Source: an uncultured Bacteroides sp.
Lineage (GTDB): Bacteria; Bacteroidota; Bacteroidia; Bacteroidales; Bacteroidaceae
Direction: 5' to 3'
NCBI GenBank assembly: GCA_945833835.1
Contig: CAMAFR010000012.1
Coordinates: forward strand, 1-58,497
Length of the DNA: 58,497 bases
In this document: one piece after another, positions 17,144 to 25,705 of the stretch
Position numbering within the stretch: position 1 is the first letter of the stretch
Layout: each line of letters opens with the position of its first letter
Program-made: the position numbers and the translations under genes
Notes under the pieces: model-generated
Database searches by the model: none
What the model saw: the letters and a program-made list of their open reading frames with translations, nothing else
What the model was told of the DNA's origin: nothing

Positions 17144-18400
17144 ATGGGACTATATATAGATTTACTTATATCCATGGCCTTCTCGGCCTTTTTCTCAGGG
17201 ATGGAGATCGCCTTCGTCTCCTCCAATAAATTACGGTTTGAGATGACCCGGCAAAACGACCTGACGACCCGGATCCTGTCCGTCTTCTACCGTCATCCCA
17301 ACAACTTTATCTCGACCATGCTGGTGGGGAACAACATTGCTTTGGTCATCTATGGTATCCTCATCGCCCAAATCATCGAAGGCTACCTGCCCCCGCACTA
17401 CCACGTGAACGAAGCGGTCCTGGTGGCGGTGGAGACGGTCATCTCTACCATCATCATCTTGTTTACAGGCGAGTTCATGCCCAAGACCTTGTTCAAAATA
17501 GACCCGAACGCCACCCTGCGTTTTTTTGCAGTGCCCACCTCTGTCTGCTACATCGTGCTCTACCCCATCAGCCAATTCGCATCGTTCCTGTCGGGCTGCA
17601 TGCTGCGGCTGAGCGGCACCCGTATCAATAAGGAGGCGAAAGACAAGGCCTTCAGTAAAGTGGATTTGGACTATTTCATCCAGAGCAGCATCGGTCAGGC
17701 CGAAGACCAAAAGAACATCGACACCGAAATCAAGATTTTCCAGAACGCACTCGACTTTTCGAGCATCAAGATACGCGACTGTATGGTACCCCGTACAGAA
17801 ATCATCGCCGTCGAAATCAATGACCCCATCGAAGAGCTGAAAGACACGTTCATCGACAGCGGCATCAGCAAAGTCATCGTCTACAACGAGAACATCGACA
17901 ATATCGTGGGATACATCCATTCCTCGGAAATGTTCAAGGAACAGACCGACTGGCGGAAAAGCATCCGGTCGATTCCCATTGTTCCCGAAACCATGAGCGC
18001 ACACAAGCTGATGAAACTGTTCATGCAGCAGAAACGCTCACTGGCGGTGGTGGTCGACGAATTCGGCGGCACATCGGGGATTGTGGCCCTCGAAGACCTC
18101 GTAGAGGAAATCTTGGGCGATATCGAAGACGAGCATGACATTGACTCGATTGTCGCCAAATCCCTGGGCGGGAATGAATATGTATTCTCCGGCAGGCTGG
18201 AGATAGAAAGGGCCAACGAGGAGTTCGGACTCAATCTTCCTGAAAGCGATGAATATCAAACGATTGGAGGACTTATCCTGCATGAGTATCAAAGCATTCC
18301 CAAAATACATGAAGTGATTACCATCGAGAATTACCAGTTCCGGATAGTCAAAGTGACAGCCAGCAAAATAGAATTGGTAAGGCTGAAAGTAAACAATTAA
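17144..18400 (+). CDS. CNNM/HlyC-family membrane protein with CBS pair (GldE-like)
   Basis: The N-terminal DUF21/CNNM domain (residues 1-190) carries about four membrane segments, starting FSAFFSGMEIAFVSS. A CBS pair follows (MVPRTEIIAV near 208; a second with LAVVVDEFGGTSGIVALEDL near 300). A CorC/HlyC C-terminal domain ends the protein (YQTIGGLILHEYQSIP). Relatives transport or sense Mg2+ and Co2+; the Bacteroidetes branch includes GldE of gliding/T9SS organisms. No gld partners are seen in the window, so the general name is safer. The 16-base gap to lptC indicates one operon. Confidence 0.88.
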   Translation: MGLYIDLLISMAFSAFFSGMEIAFVSSNKLRFEMTRQNDLTTRILSVFYRHPNNFISTMLVGNNIALVIYGILIAQIIEGYLPPHYHVNEAVLVAVETVISTIIILFTGEFMPKTLFKIDPNATLRFFAVPTSVCYIVLYPISQFASFLSGCMLRLSGTRINKEAKDKAFSKVDLDYFIQSSIGQAEDQKNIDTEIKIFQNALDFSSIKIRDCMVPRTEIIAVEINDPIEELKDTFIDSGISKVIVYNENIDNIVGYIHSSEMFKEQTDWRKSIRSIPIVPETMSAHKLMKLFMQQKRSLAVVVDEFGGTSGIVALEDLVEEILGDIEDEHDIDSIVAKSLGGNEYVFSGRLEIERANEEFGLNLPESDEYQTIGGLILHEYQSIPKIHEVITIENYQFRIVKVTASKIELVRLKVNN

Positions 18401-18444
18401 AGCATTTTTTTGTCAGAAAATACCTCCCGAACTGCATTTTTTTG

Positions 18445-18452
18445 TATCTTCG
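18445..18452 (+). promoter_or_regulatory. Probable -7 box upstream of ppiD
   Basis: TATCTTCG differs from TAnnTTTG at one base and lies 52 bases before the ppiD start, in the only gap of this gene run. No matching -33 element is visible. Confidence 0.4.
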
Positions 18453-18504
18453 TGCCCTAAATACGGAAAAATCAAGGAATCAAATCATAAAACAAGAACT
18501 TTAA

Positions 18505-20640
18505 ATGGCAACATTACAAAAAATCAGAAGCAAAGGCCCCCTGTTGGTCATTGTGATTGGTCTTGCCCTTTTTGCGTTCATCGCAGGCGACGCCTGGAAA
18601 ATACTCCAGCCGCACACGGGCAAACAAAATGTAGGAGAAGTGAATGGAGAAGAATTGTCGGCTCAGGACTATCAGAAAATGGTCGATGAAATGAGCGAAG
18701 TCATCAAGCTCACCAACGGACTGAACGCCCTCTCCGAAGAACAGCTGACCCAAATCAAGGATCAAGTATGGCAGACATACGTCAACAACGAACTGATTGC
18801 CGCCGAAGCCAAGAAACTGGGTCTGACCGTTACGAACGCTGAAATACAGCATATCATTGAGGAAGGGACCAACCCGCTGCTGATGCAGACCCCGTTCCGT
18901 AACCCGCAAACCGGTGCGTTCGACAAGGATATGCTGAAGAAGTTCCTCGTGGACTATGCCAACCTGGGTACCAGCCAATTGCCCGCACAATATGTGGAAT
19001 ACTACCAGAAAATGGGCAAATTCTGGAATTTTATCGAAAAGACCTTGAAACAGACCACTCTGGCACAGAAATACCAGGACTTGATTGCCAAATCTTTCAT
19101 TTCCAACCCTGTGGCTGCCGAGGATGCCTTCAACGCACGTTCACAGGAAGCCGAAATCCTGCTGGCAGGCATTCCCTACGCAACGGTCAGCGACTCAACG
19201 GTCAGCATTTCCAACGATGACATCAAGCAACTGTACAAGGAGCGCAAGGAAACCTTCAAGCAACCGGTAGAAACGCGCGACATCAAGTACATTGACATCC
19301 AAGTGACCCCCTCGGATGAAGACCGCCAGGAAGTGCTGAAAGAGGTGACCGAATTCAGTGAGCAACTGGCCACCACCCAGAGTGATTTCGCTGCCTTTGT
19401 CCGTTCTACGGGTTCTTCTGTCAACTACCTGGACATTCCGGTCAACAAGAACATCCTGCCTGCCGACGTGGCCAGCCGTCTGGACTCGACGGGCATCAAC
19501 GAAGTGTACGGACCTTATTACAGCCAGGCCGACGACGCTTACAATGCCTTCAAGGTGATTGCCAAGACTTCGGCTCCCGACTCCATACAGTTCCGTCAGA
19601 TTCAGGTGTACGCCGAAACCGATGCACAGACCGTCACCTTGGCCGACAGTATCTTCAACGCATTGAAGGGGGGAGCCAATTTTGCCGACGTGGCCAAGAT
19701 TTACGGCCAGACCGGCGAATCTGTCTGGGTGAATGCCCAGAGCTGGGAAAACGGGATGCTGGATGCCGAGAACCAGACGTTTGTCAATGCCCTCATCAGC
19801 CAGCCTGTCAACGAACTGACCAATCTCAAACTGGGCCAGGCCAACATCATTTTGCAGGTGACCGGAAAGAAAGCTCCGAAGACCAAATACAAAGTGGCGG
19901 TGGTAAAACGCCCCATCGAGTTCAGCAAAGAAACCTACAGCAAGGCCTACAACGCTTTCAGCCAGTTTGTGGCCCAGAACACGACCTTGGCCGACATGGA
20001 AAAGAATGCCGAAGAAGCCGGCTACACGGTCCTGCCCCGACAGAACTTCACAAGTGCAGAGCACTACGTGGGCGGCATCCGCTCTACGCGCGAGGCTTTG
20101 AAATGGGTCTTCGATGCCAAACCGGGACAAGTGTCACCGCTGTATGAGTGTGGCAACAACGACCATCTGCTGGTAGTGGCACTCGAAAGTGTCCACCCCG
20201 CCGGTTATGCCGACATCAGCCAGGTATCCGAAATGCTGAAGGCTGAGATCCGCCGCAACAAAAAGGCAGAGAAAATCATGGAACAGCTGAAAGGTTGCAC
20301 CTCGGTAGCCGCTGTCAAAGAAATGCAGGGGGCCGTGAGCGACACCATCAAGCACGTCACATTTGCCGCCCCTGCCTACATCTCGGTAGCCAGAGCCAGC
20401 GAACCCAATGTCAGTGCCTATGCAGCCAAGTTGGCTGAAGGCAAGACATCCGGCCTTATCAAAGGCAATGCCGGTGTCTACCTGATCCAGGTGCTGGCCA
20501 AGAACAAGAGTGCCGAAGAGTTTGACACCAAAAAAGAAGAAAGCACACTGGCCAACATGGCTACACGCTATGCCGGACAATGTATCTTCGAGCTGAGAGA
20601 AAAAGGAAAAGTGGTGGACAACCGCTACCTGTACTTCTGA
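18505..20640 (+). CDS. ppiD: PpiD/SurA-like periplasmic peptidyl-prolyl isomerase
   Basis: A single membrane helix near the N-terminus (LLVIVIGLALFAFIAGDAW, about 11-29) anchors a large periplasmic part. The SurA_N-like helical region covers roughly residues 35-200 (for example NGEELSAQDYQKMVDEM). A PpiC rotamase-like segment lies around 350-410 (GGANFADVAKIYGQTGES), and a second one is degenerate near the end. At 711 residues it has the usual size of Bacteroidetes PpiD. It should assist folding of exported proteins at the SecYEG exit. It closes the envelope gene run and is followed by a clear terminator. Confidence 0.9.
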   Translation: MATLQKIRSKGPLLVIVIGLALFAFIAGDAWKILQPHTGKQNVGEVNGEELSAQDYQKMVDEMSEVIKLTNGLNALSEEQLTQIKDQVWQTYVNNELIAAEAKKLGLTVTNAEIQHIIEEGTNPLLMQTPFRNPQTGAFDKDMLKKFLVDYANLGTSQLPAQYVEYYQKMGKFWNFIEKTLKQTTLAQKYQDLIAKSFISNPVAAEDAFNARSQEAEILLAGIPYATVSDSTVSISNDDIKQLYKERKETFKQPVETRDIKYIDIQVTPSDEDRQEVLKEVTEFSEQLATTQSDFAAFVRSTGSSVNYLDIPVNKNILPADVASRLDSTGINEVYGPYYSQADDAYNAFKVIAKTSAPDSIQFRQIQVYAETDAQTVTLADSIFNALKGGANFADVAKIYGQTGESVWVNAQSWENGMLDAENQTFVNALISQPVNELTNLKLGQANIILQVTGKKAPKTKYKVAVVKRPIEFSKETYSKAYNAFSQFVAQNTTLADMEKNAEEAGYTVLPRQNFTSAEHYVGGIRSTREALKWVFDAKPGQVSPLYECGNNDHLLVVALESVHPAGYADISQVSEMLKAEIRRNKKAEKIMEQLKGCTSVAAVKEMQGAVSDTIKHVTFAAPAYISVARASEPNVSAYAAKLAEGKTSGLIKGNAGVYLIQVLAKNKSAEEFDTKKEESTLANMATRYAGQCIFELREKGKVVDNRYLYF

Positions 20641-20672
20641 CGCGCCTTCAGGACCGATAACATCATCTTTAG

Positions 20673-20731
20673 AGCGTACCGACAGCCCCCTCCCCCATTT
20701 CGTGGGAAGCCGTGCTGTCGGTACGCTTTTT
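20673..20731 (+). terminator. Rho-independent terminator after ppiD
   Basis: AGCGTACCGACAGC (20673-20686) pairs perfectly with GCTGTCGGTACGCT (20714-20727) and is followed by a T run. It ends the coaX-ppiD transcription unit. Confidence 0.9.
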
Positions 20732-20775
20732 ATGGTGGTGCCCTCCCAGATTCCTGCTTAAAACCATGTGGTTTC

Positions 20776-20807
20776 TTTGGTTGAGAATATTATTTTTTAT
20801 AACTTGC
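20776..20807 (+). promoter_or_regulatory. Promoter of the S41 protease gene
   Basis: TTTG (20776-20779), 20 bases, then TAACTTGC (20800-20807), a -7 box with two weaker positions. The spacing matches the other promoters in this window. Confidence 0.5.
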
Positions 20808-20864
20808 TCCCGTTTTAAAAAAAACAGCGTTTCTTTTTAATTCACTAAAGCCGCATAAAAACGT

Positions 20865-22349
20865 ATGAGAAAATCTATTTCCTGCTGGATGGCCAGCCTG
20901 TTGTTGTTATTGGGCAGTCTTTACGGACTCACTGCTTGTTCCGACAAAGAAAACACCCCCGAAATCCCCTCTCCAATCATTGATCCGGTAATCGACCCTG
21001 ACACGGATGAAGAAACGGCCTATGCCACCCAGTTCGCCAAAGATGTGCTCGGCACGTTCTACGTGTGGAACGAGGAAATAGCCGGCAGCCTGCCCCGCCT
21101 CAATCCCGACACCTGTACCCACCCCATCGCGGTGGTAGCCGACATCCGCTACAAGAACAGCGCTACCGGCATAGAGGACAAATGGACCTCCCTCACCAAT
21201 GACTTAGGGGCTATGCAGGAAAGCACCCAAGGGGTAGATACCACCTACGGAATGCTCTACAAAATAGGCAAGTACAGCAATACAGACGGCTACTTCATGA
21301 TCGTGGCGGCCGTCTATGCCGACAGCCCTGCCGCCCAGGCCGGATTGAAACGTGGAGATGTGATCATCACTTTTGACGGCAAAGCCATCACCGACAGCAA
21401 TTACAACGACATCAATACCAGTGCCGCCATCCAGCTGGGAATGGGCGAGATAGACGGCAACACCATCAAAAGCAGCGGCAAGACCGTCAGCCTCACCGCC
21501 ATCAAGATGTATCAAGACCCCGTGTTCTGCCATCGCACCTTCGATGTGGGCGGCAAGAAGGTGGGCTACCTCTGCTACGGGCAGTTCGACCTGAAATCTA
21601 CCGCAAAGCTTATCGACATCTGCCAAGGCTTCAAGGCAGAAGGTGTGAAAGAGTTGATTCTCGACCTCCGCTATAACGGCGGCGGTTATGTGGTGACTGA
21701 ACTCGCTCTGGCCTCTATGCTGGCACCGGCAGATGTAGTGGCACGGGAGGCCTTGTTCGAGAAAGAAGCGTATAATAGCCTGCTCACCAAACAAGGCGTA
21801 CGCAGTGAAACAAAATTCCAGACATCGTGGAACTATACGGCAGAGAAAAACGGTATCGACTTTGTGTACGACACCAGCCAAGCCAATATCGGCTTGCAGA
21901 AAGTGTACGGACTCATCTCGTCCAACACCGCTTCGGCCTCCGAGGCCTTGCTGAGTGGACTGATGCCTTATATGGAAGTGGAGCTGATAGGTAACAACTC
22001 GCACGGGAAATATTGTACGGGGCAGATGCTGGCTCCCGAGAATGTGTCCATTATCAAGGACTGGGGCATCTACGTGATGCTGAGTATCTACCAGAATGCG
22101 GAAGGCAAGACCCCCTGTATGCCCAACGGACTGACGCCCGACAAGGAAGCTGCCGAAGGCCTTCTACTGAAAGAATGGGGGGACGAGAACGACCCGCTGC
22201 TGCGCGCCGCTCTGGAGAGTGCCGGCAAGGTGTACGATGTGCAGCCTGCCGCCAGCGGACGTGCCACCGTGGCCGCCACATTGGTGTCGGACATCCGCCA
22301 CAATGCCACCTTCGGCAAACGCATCGGCCTGCCATCTGACGGGAAATAA
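20865..22349 (+). CDS. S41-family (C-terminal processing) protease lipoprotein
   Basis: The product is a predicted lipoprotein with lipobox LTAC (Cys25). A PDZ domain lies at about residues 125-220 (SPAAQAGLKRGDVIITFDGK), then the S41 peptidase domain with LILDLRYNGGGYV, the nucleophile block SSNTASASEALLSG and the catalytic Lys in NNSHGKYCTG. These are the Ser/Lys dyad elements of tail-specific proteases. Such lipoproteins are common in Bacteroidetes and act in the periplasm on unknown substrates. The gene is 17 bases upstream of addA on the same strand, so the helicase genes may depend on its transcript. Confidence 0.93.
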   Translation: MRKSISCWMASLLLLLGSLYGLTACSDKENTPEIPSPIIDPVIDPDTDEETAYATQFAKDVLGTFYVWNEEIAGSLPRLNPDTCTHPIAVVADIRYKNSATGIEDKWTSLTNDLGAMQESTQGVDTTYGMLYKIGKYSNTDGYFMIVAAVYADSPAAQAGLKRGDVIITFDGKAITDSNYNDINTSAAIQLGMGEIDGNTIKSSGKTVSLTAIKMYQDPVFCHRTFDVGGKKVGYLCYGQFDLKSTAKLIDICQGFKAEGVKELILDLRYNGGGYVVTELALASMLAPADVVAREALFEKEAYNSLLTKQGVRSETKFQTSWNYTAEKNGIDFVYDTSQANIGLQKVYGLISSNTASASEALLSGLMPYMEVELIGNNSHGKYCTGQMLAPENVSIIKDWGIYVMLSIYQNAEGKTPCMPNGLTPDKEAAEGLLLKEWGDENDPLLRAALESAGKVYDVQPAASGRATVAATLVSDIRHNATFGKRIGLPSDGK

Positions 22350-22366
22350 GAAGACGCTCCCCCACC

Positions 22367-25300
22367 ATGATGAACGAAGACTACCAGACGGAAACACGGC
22401 CTACGGCCCCCCTTGGGGGGCACCCGCAATTGCTGCTCTACAAAGCCTCGGCCGGTTCGGGAAAGACTTTCACCCTGGCGGCCCACTACATCGGGCAGCT
22501 GATGCAAGACCCCAAAGCCTACCGCAGGATTCTGGCGGTGACCTTTACCAACAAGGCCACCGCCGAAATGAAAGACCGTATCCTCAGCCAACTCTACGGA
22601 CTTTCCATCGGCGACAAGGCCTCCGATGGGTATAGGGACACGCTCCTTGCCTCGACAGGCCAAACAGCAGCCGAACTCCGACAGGCGGCGGCTGAAGCCT
22701 TACGCAACATCCTCCATGATTACAGCCGCTTCCGGATAGAAACCATCGACTCGTTTTTCCAATCCGTCATGCGCCATCTGGCCCGCGAACTGGAGTTGGG
22801 TGCCAACCTCAACATCGAGCTGAGCAACACGGAAGTGCTCGAAGATGCCGTAGACGCCCTCATCGAAAAGCTGGACCGGCAATCGCCGGTGCTGCACTGG
22901 CTGCTGGAACATATCGAAGAACGCATCGCAGATGACAAAAGCTGGAAAATCGCAAAGGAAATCAAGAGGTTCGGACTGAACATCTTCAACGAGAGCTACA
23001 TCGAACAAGGCGATGCGCTGCGCAAAAAACTGTCGGACCCACAGTTCATACCCGTTTATCGGAAAAAGCTGGAATCCATCCGCACCGACATTCTGGAACA
23101 GATGAAGGGCTTTGCCGATCAGTTTCAAGGCATCCTCGAAATGAACCGGCTGACTCCCGCCGACCTCAAGAACGGATCACGGGGAATCAGCAGCTACTTC
23201 AAGAAGTTGGCCGAGGGCAAACTGACCAACGACGTTCGCAACGCTACCGTCGAGAAATGCCTGTCCAGTGGGGACGAATGGACCGCCAAGTCTTCCAAAC
23301 GGGCGGCGGACATCCGCCTGTTGGCGGCTGAGGAACTGATTCCTTTACTGGCCGAAGCCGAAAAGTTCCGCACCCGAAACAACCTGCTGCTCAATTCCTG
23401 CAACCTGTCCCTACGTTACCTCAATACCCTGCGGCTATTGTCGTATATTGACAGCGAGGTGCGGCTCCAGAACCAGATGCACAACCGCTTCCTGCTTTCG
23501 GACACCAACGCCTTGCTGCACGGCATTATCCGCGAAGGTGACGCCTCCTTCGTTTACGAAAAAATCGGGACGACCATTGATGCGGTCATGATAGACGAGT
23601 TTCAAGACACCTCACGGATGCAGTGGGAGAACTTCCGACTGCTGCTGGAAGAGAGCCTGTCACAAAAAGAAGGCAGTCTTATCGTTGGCGACATCAAGCA
23701 AAGCATCTACCGCTGGCGCAACGGCGACTGGAAAATCCTGGCTGGGCTGGACAAGGATCCCTCGTTCCGGGTCAAGACCTGCCACCTGGATACGAACTGG
23801 CGAAGCGAAGCCAACATCATCCGATTCAACAACCATTTGTTTGAAACGGCCTGCCAGGTACTCGACGAACGGCATCAGGAGATGTATGGCACCCCCTGCC
23901 CCCAACTGGCCGAAGCCTATGGCGATGTTGCCCAAACAACGCGGAAACAGACCACAAAAGGCTTCGTCCGACTGACCTTCTTGCCCGACTCGGCCGAAGA
24001 GCCCTATGAGTCGACACTGCTTCAACAACTGGCCTTACAGGTAGACCAACTGGTACAGGAAGGAGTGCACACGGCTGACATAGCCATCCTGGTGCGCAAA
24101 AACAAGATGATACCGGCCATAGCCGATTATTTTGACCTGCACACCCCTTACCGCATCGTTTCCGATGAAGCTTTCCGGCTGGATGCCTCACTGGCCGTCA
24201 ATACCCTGATAGACGGATTGCGCTACCTGACCTCGCCCGACGACCGTATTTCGCTGGCGCGCCTGGCCGTCAACTATCGCCGGTATATCCTGAAAGAAGA
24301 CCTCAGCCTGAACACCCTGCTGCTGGACCATATAGAAGACTACCTGCCGGCCGGCTTCCTCCTGCAGACCGAGGAGCTGCGGCTGATGCCCCTCTATGAA
24401 CTGCTGGAACAGTTGTTCCAACTGTTCGGCATGGAGCGCATCGAACAGCAGGATGCCTATCTGTGCGCCTTCTATGATGCCGTAACCCAGTATATGCAAG
24501 ACCACTCGTCCGAACTGACCGCCTTTCTGACCTATTGGGACGACACCCTGCACGAGAAGACCATCCCCTCGGGAGAGATGGAAGGCATACGCATCCTCTC
24601 CATCCACAAATCGAAAGGACTGGAATACCACACGGTGCTCCTCCCTTTCTGCGATTGGAAAATGGAGAACGAAACCAACAACCACCTGTTATGGTGCAGT
24701 CCCGCCCCGAATGACGAGGGCGGCGGCATCGCTCCTTTCGATGAGCTCAGTCCGATGCCGGTGGATTATTCAAAAGGCATGGCGGAATCTATCTACCATC
24801 ACAACTACCGTGAAGAGCAACTGCAACTCTGGGTGGACAACCTGAACCTGCTGTATGTGGCGTTTACCCGTGCCTGCAAGAACCTGATGGTATGGGGGAA
24901 ACGCTCGCCCAACGACACAGTGTCACAATTATTGGCCACCGCCCTGCCACGGATGGACCAGACGTTGTTCCACTCCACCCCCGACCCTGCCGACACCACG
25001 AAACCGGCCGTCTACGAACTGGGCACCCTCTGTCCCTCCGTGGCCCCATCGGACGCTCCCTCCTCCAACCGGTTGACCACCGAGCCCGACGGCGTGACAC
25101 TCCACATCGAATCAACCGATGTGTGTATCGAGTTCAAGCAATCCAACCGGTCTGCCGACTTCATTGGCGGGGAAGAAGAAGAGACCGATGCCCAACGCTA
25201 CATCCGCCAAGGACGTCTGCTGCACCGGGTCTTCGCCGATATCCGGTGCGGGACCGACATCCCCAGGGCGGTCAGGCAGCTGCGCATGGAGGGGGTCGTG

Positions 25301-25672
25301 GCTTCCGACCGTCAGGAGCAGGAAATCATGCGGCTGGCCACATGGGCCCTCCGTCATCCCCAAGTGAGAAGCTGGTACGACGGCTCCTGGCAACTCTTCA
25401 ACGAGTGCTCCATCCTGTCCAAAAATCAAGACGGGACCCTGCAGAAACGGCGGCCCGACCGGGTCATGGTGAAGGACGGACAAGTCATTGTGGTGGACTT
25501 CAAGTTCGGGAAACCGAAAGACGACTACCGGATGCAGGTGCAGGAATACATGCAGCTGCTGCACGACATGGGGTACTGCCAGCCGAAGGGGTTCCTGTGG
25601 TACGTCTTCAAGAACGAGCTGGAAGAAATTGCCGCCCCCGGTCTGTCCGCCACCGAACCCCGTTGTAATTGA
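22367..25672 (+). CDS. addA: AddA/RecB-like UvrD-family helicase-nuclease
   Basis: This is the ATP-dependent helicase with C-terminal nuclease that resects double-strand breaks for RecA loading. Walker A KASAGSGKTFTL is at about 26-37, motif Ia TFTNKATAEMKDRIL follows, Walker B region VMIDEFQDTSRMQWENF, motif III VGDIKQSIYRWRNGD, motif V LSIHKSKGLEYHTVLLP and motif VI LLYVAFTRACKNLMVWG. The tail holds a PD-(D/E)XK nuclease: RPDRVMVKDGQVIVVDFKFG and QVQEYMQLL. The 1101-residue size fits Bacteroidetes AddA. Two ATGs open the gene; a GC-rich palindrome lies just inside it. The AddB-like partner follows after 33 bases. Confidence 0.92.
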   Translation: MMNEDYQTETRPTAPLGGHPQLLLYKASAGSGKTFTLAAHYIGQLMQDPKAYRRILAVTFTNKATAEMKDRILSQLYGLSIGDKASDGYRDTLLASTGQTAAELRQAAAEALRNILHDYSRFRIETIDSFFQSVMRHLARELELGANLNIELSNTEVLEDAVDALIEKLDRQSPVLHWLLEHIEERIADDKSWKIAKEIKRFGLNIFNESYIEQGDALRKKLSDPQFIPVYRKKLESIRTDILEQMKGFADQFQGILEMNRLTPADLKNGSRGISSYFKKLAEGKLTNDVRNATVEKCLSSGDEWTAKSSKRAADIRLLAAEELIPLLAEAEKFRTRNNLLLNSCNLSLRYLNTLRLLSYIDSEVRLQNQMHNRFLLSDTNALLHGIIREGDASFVYEKIGTTIDAVMIDEFQDTSRMQWENFRLLLEESLSQKEGSLIVGDIKQSIYRWRNGDWKILAGLDKDPSFRVKTCHLDTNWRSEANIIRFNNHLFETACQVLDERHQEMYGTPCPQLAEAYGDVAQTTRKQTTKGFVRLTFLPDSAEEPYESTLLQQLALQVDQLVQEGVHTADIAILVRKNKMIPAIADYFDLHTPYRIVSDEAFRLDASLAVNTLIDGLRYLTSPDDRISLARLAVNYRRYILKEDLSLNTLLLDHIEDYLPAGFLLQTEELRLMPLYELLEQLFQLFGMERIEQQDAYLCAFYDAVTQYMQDHSSELTAFLTYWDDTLHEKTIPSGEMEGIRILSIHKSKGLEYHTVLLPFCDWKMENETNNHLLWCSPAPNDEGGGIAPFDELSPMPVDYSKGMAESIYHHNYREEQLQLWVDNLNLLYVAFTRACKNLMVWGKRSPNDTVSQLLATALPRMDQTLFHSTPDPADTTKPAVYELGTLCPSVAPSDAPSSNRLTTEPDGVTLHIESTDVCIEFKQSNRSADFIGGEEEETDAQRYIRQGRLLHRVFADIRCGTDIPRAVRQLRMEGVVASDRQEQEIMRLATWALRHPQVRSWYDGSWQLFNECSILSKNQDGTLQKRRPDRVMVKDGQVIVVDFKFGKPKDDYRMQVQEYMQLLHDMGYCQPKGFLWYVFKNELEEIAAPGLSATEPRCN
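22406..22421. repeat. GC palindrome near the addA start
   Basis: GCCCCCCTTGGGGGGC is a 7-bp perfect inverted repeat with a 2-base centre, about 40 bases after the addA start codon and before the Walker A codons. It may hinder translation or be a replication-slippage spot. Confidence 0.6.
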
Positions 25673-25705
25673 ATCCTTTTCACGTCAGTAATTCCCTCTA
25701 TCACC

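Noticed and set aside
20641..20864. tRNA or small RNA gene in the intergenic gaps
   Set aside because: The gaps were read for cloverleaf signatures such as GGTTCGAATCC; only terminators and promoter boxes were found.
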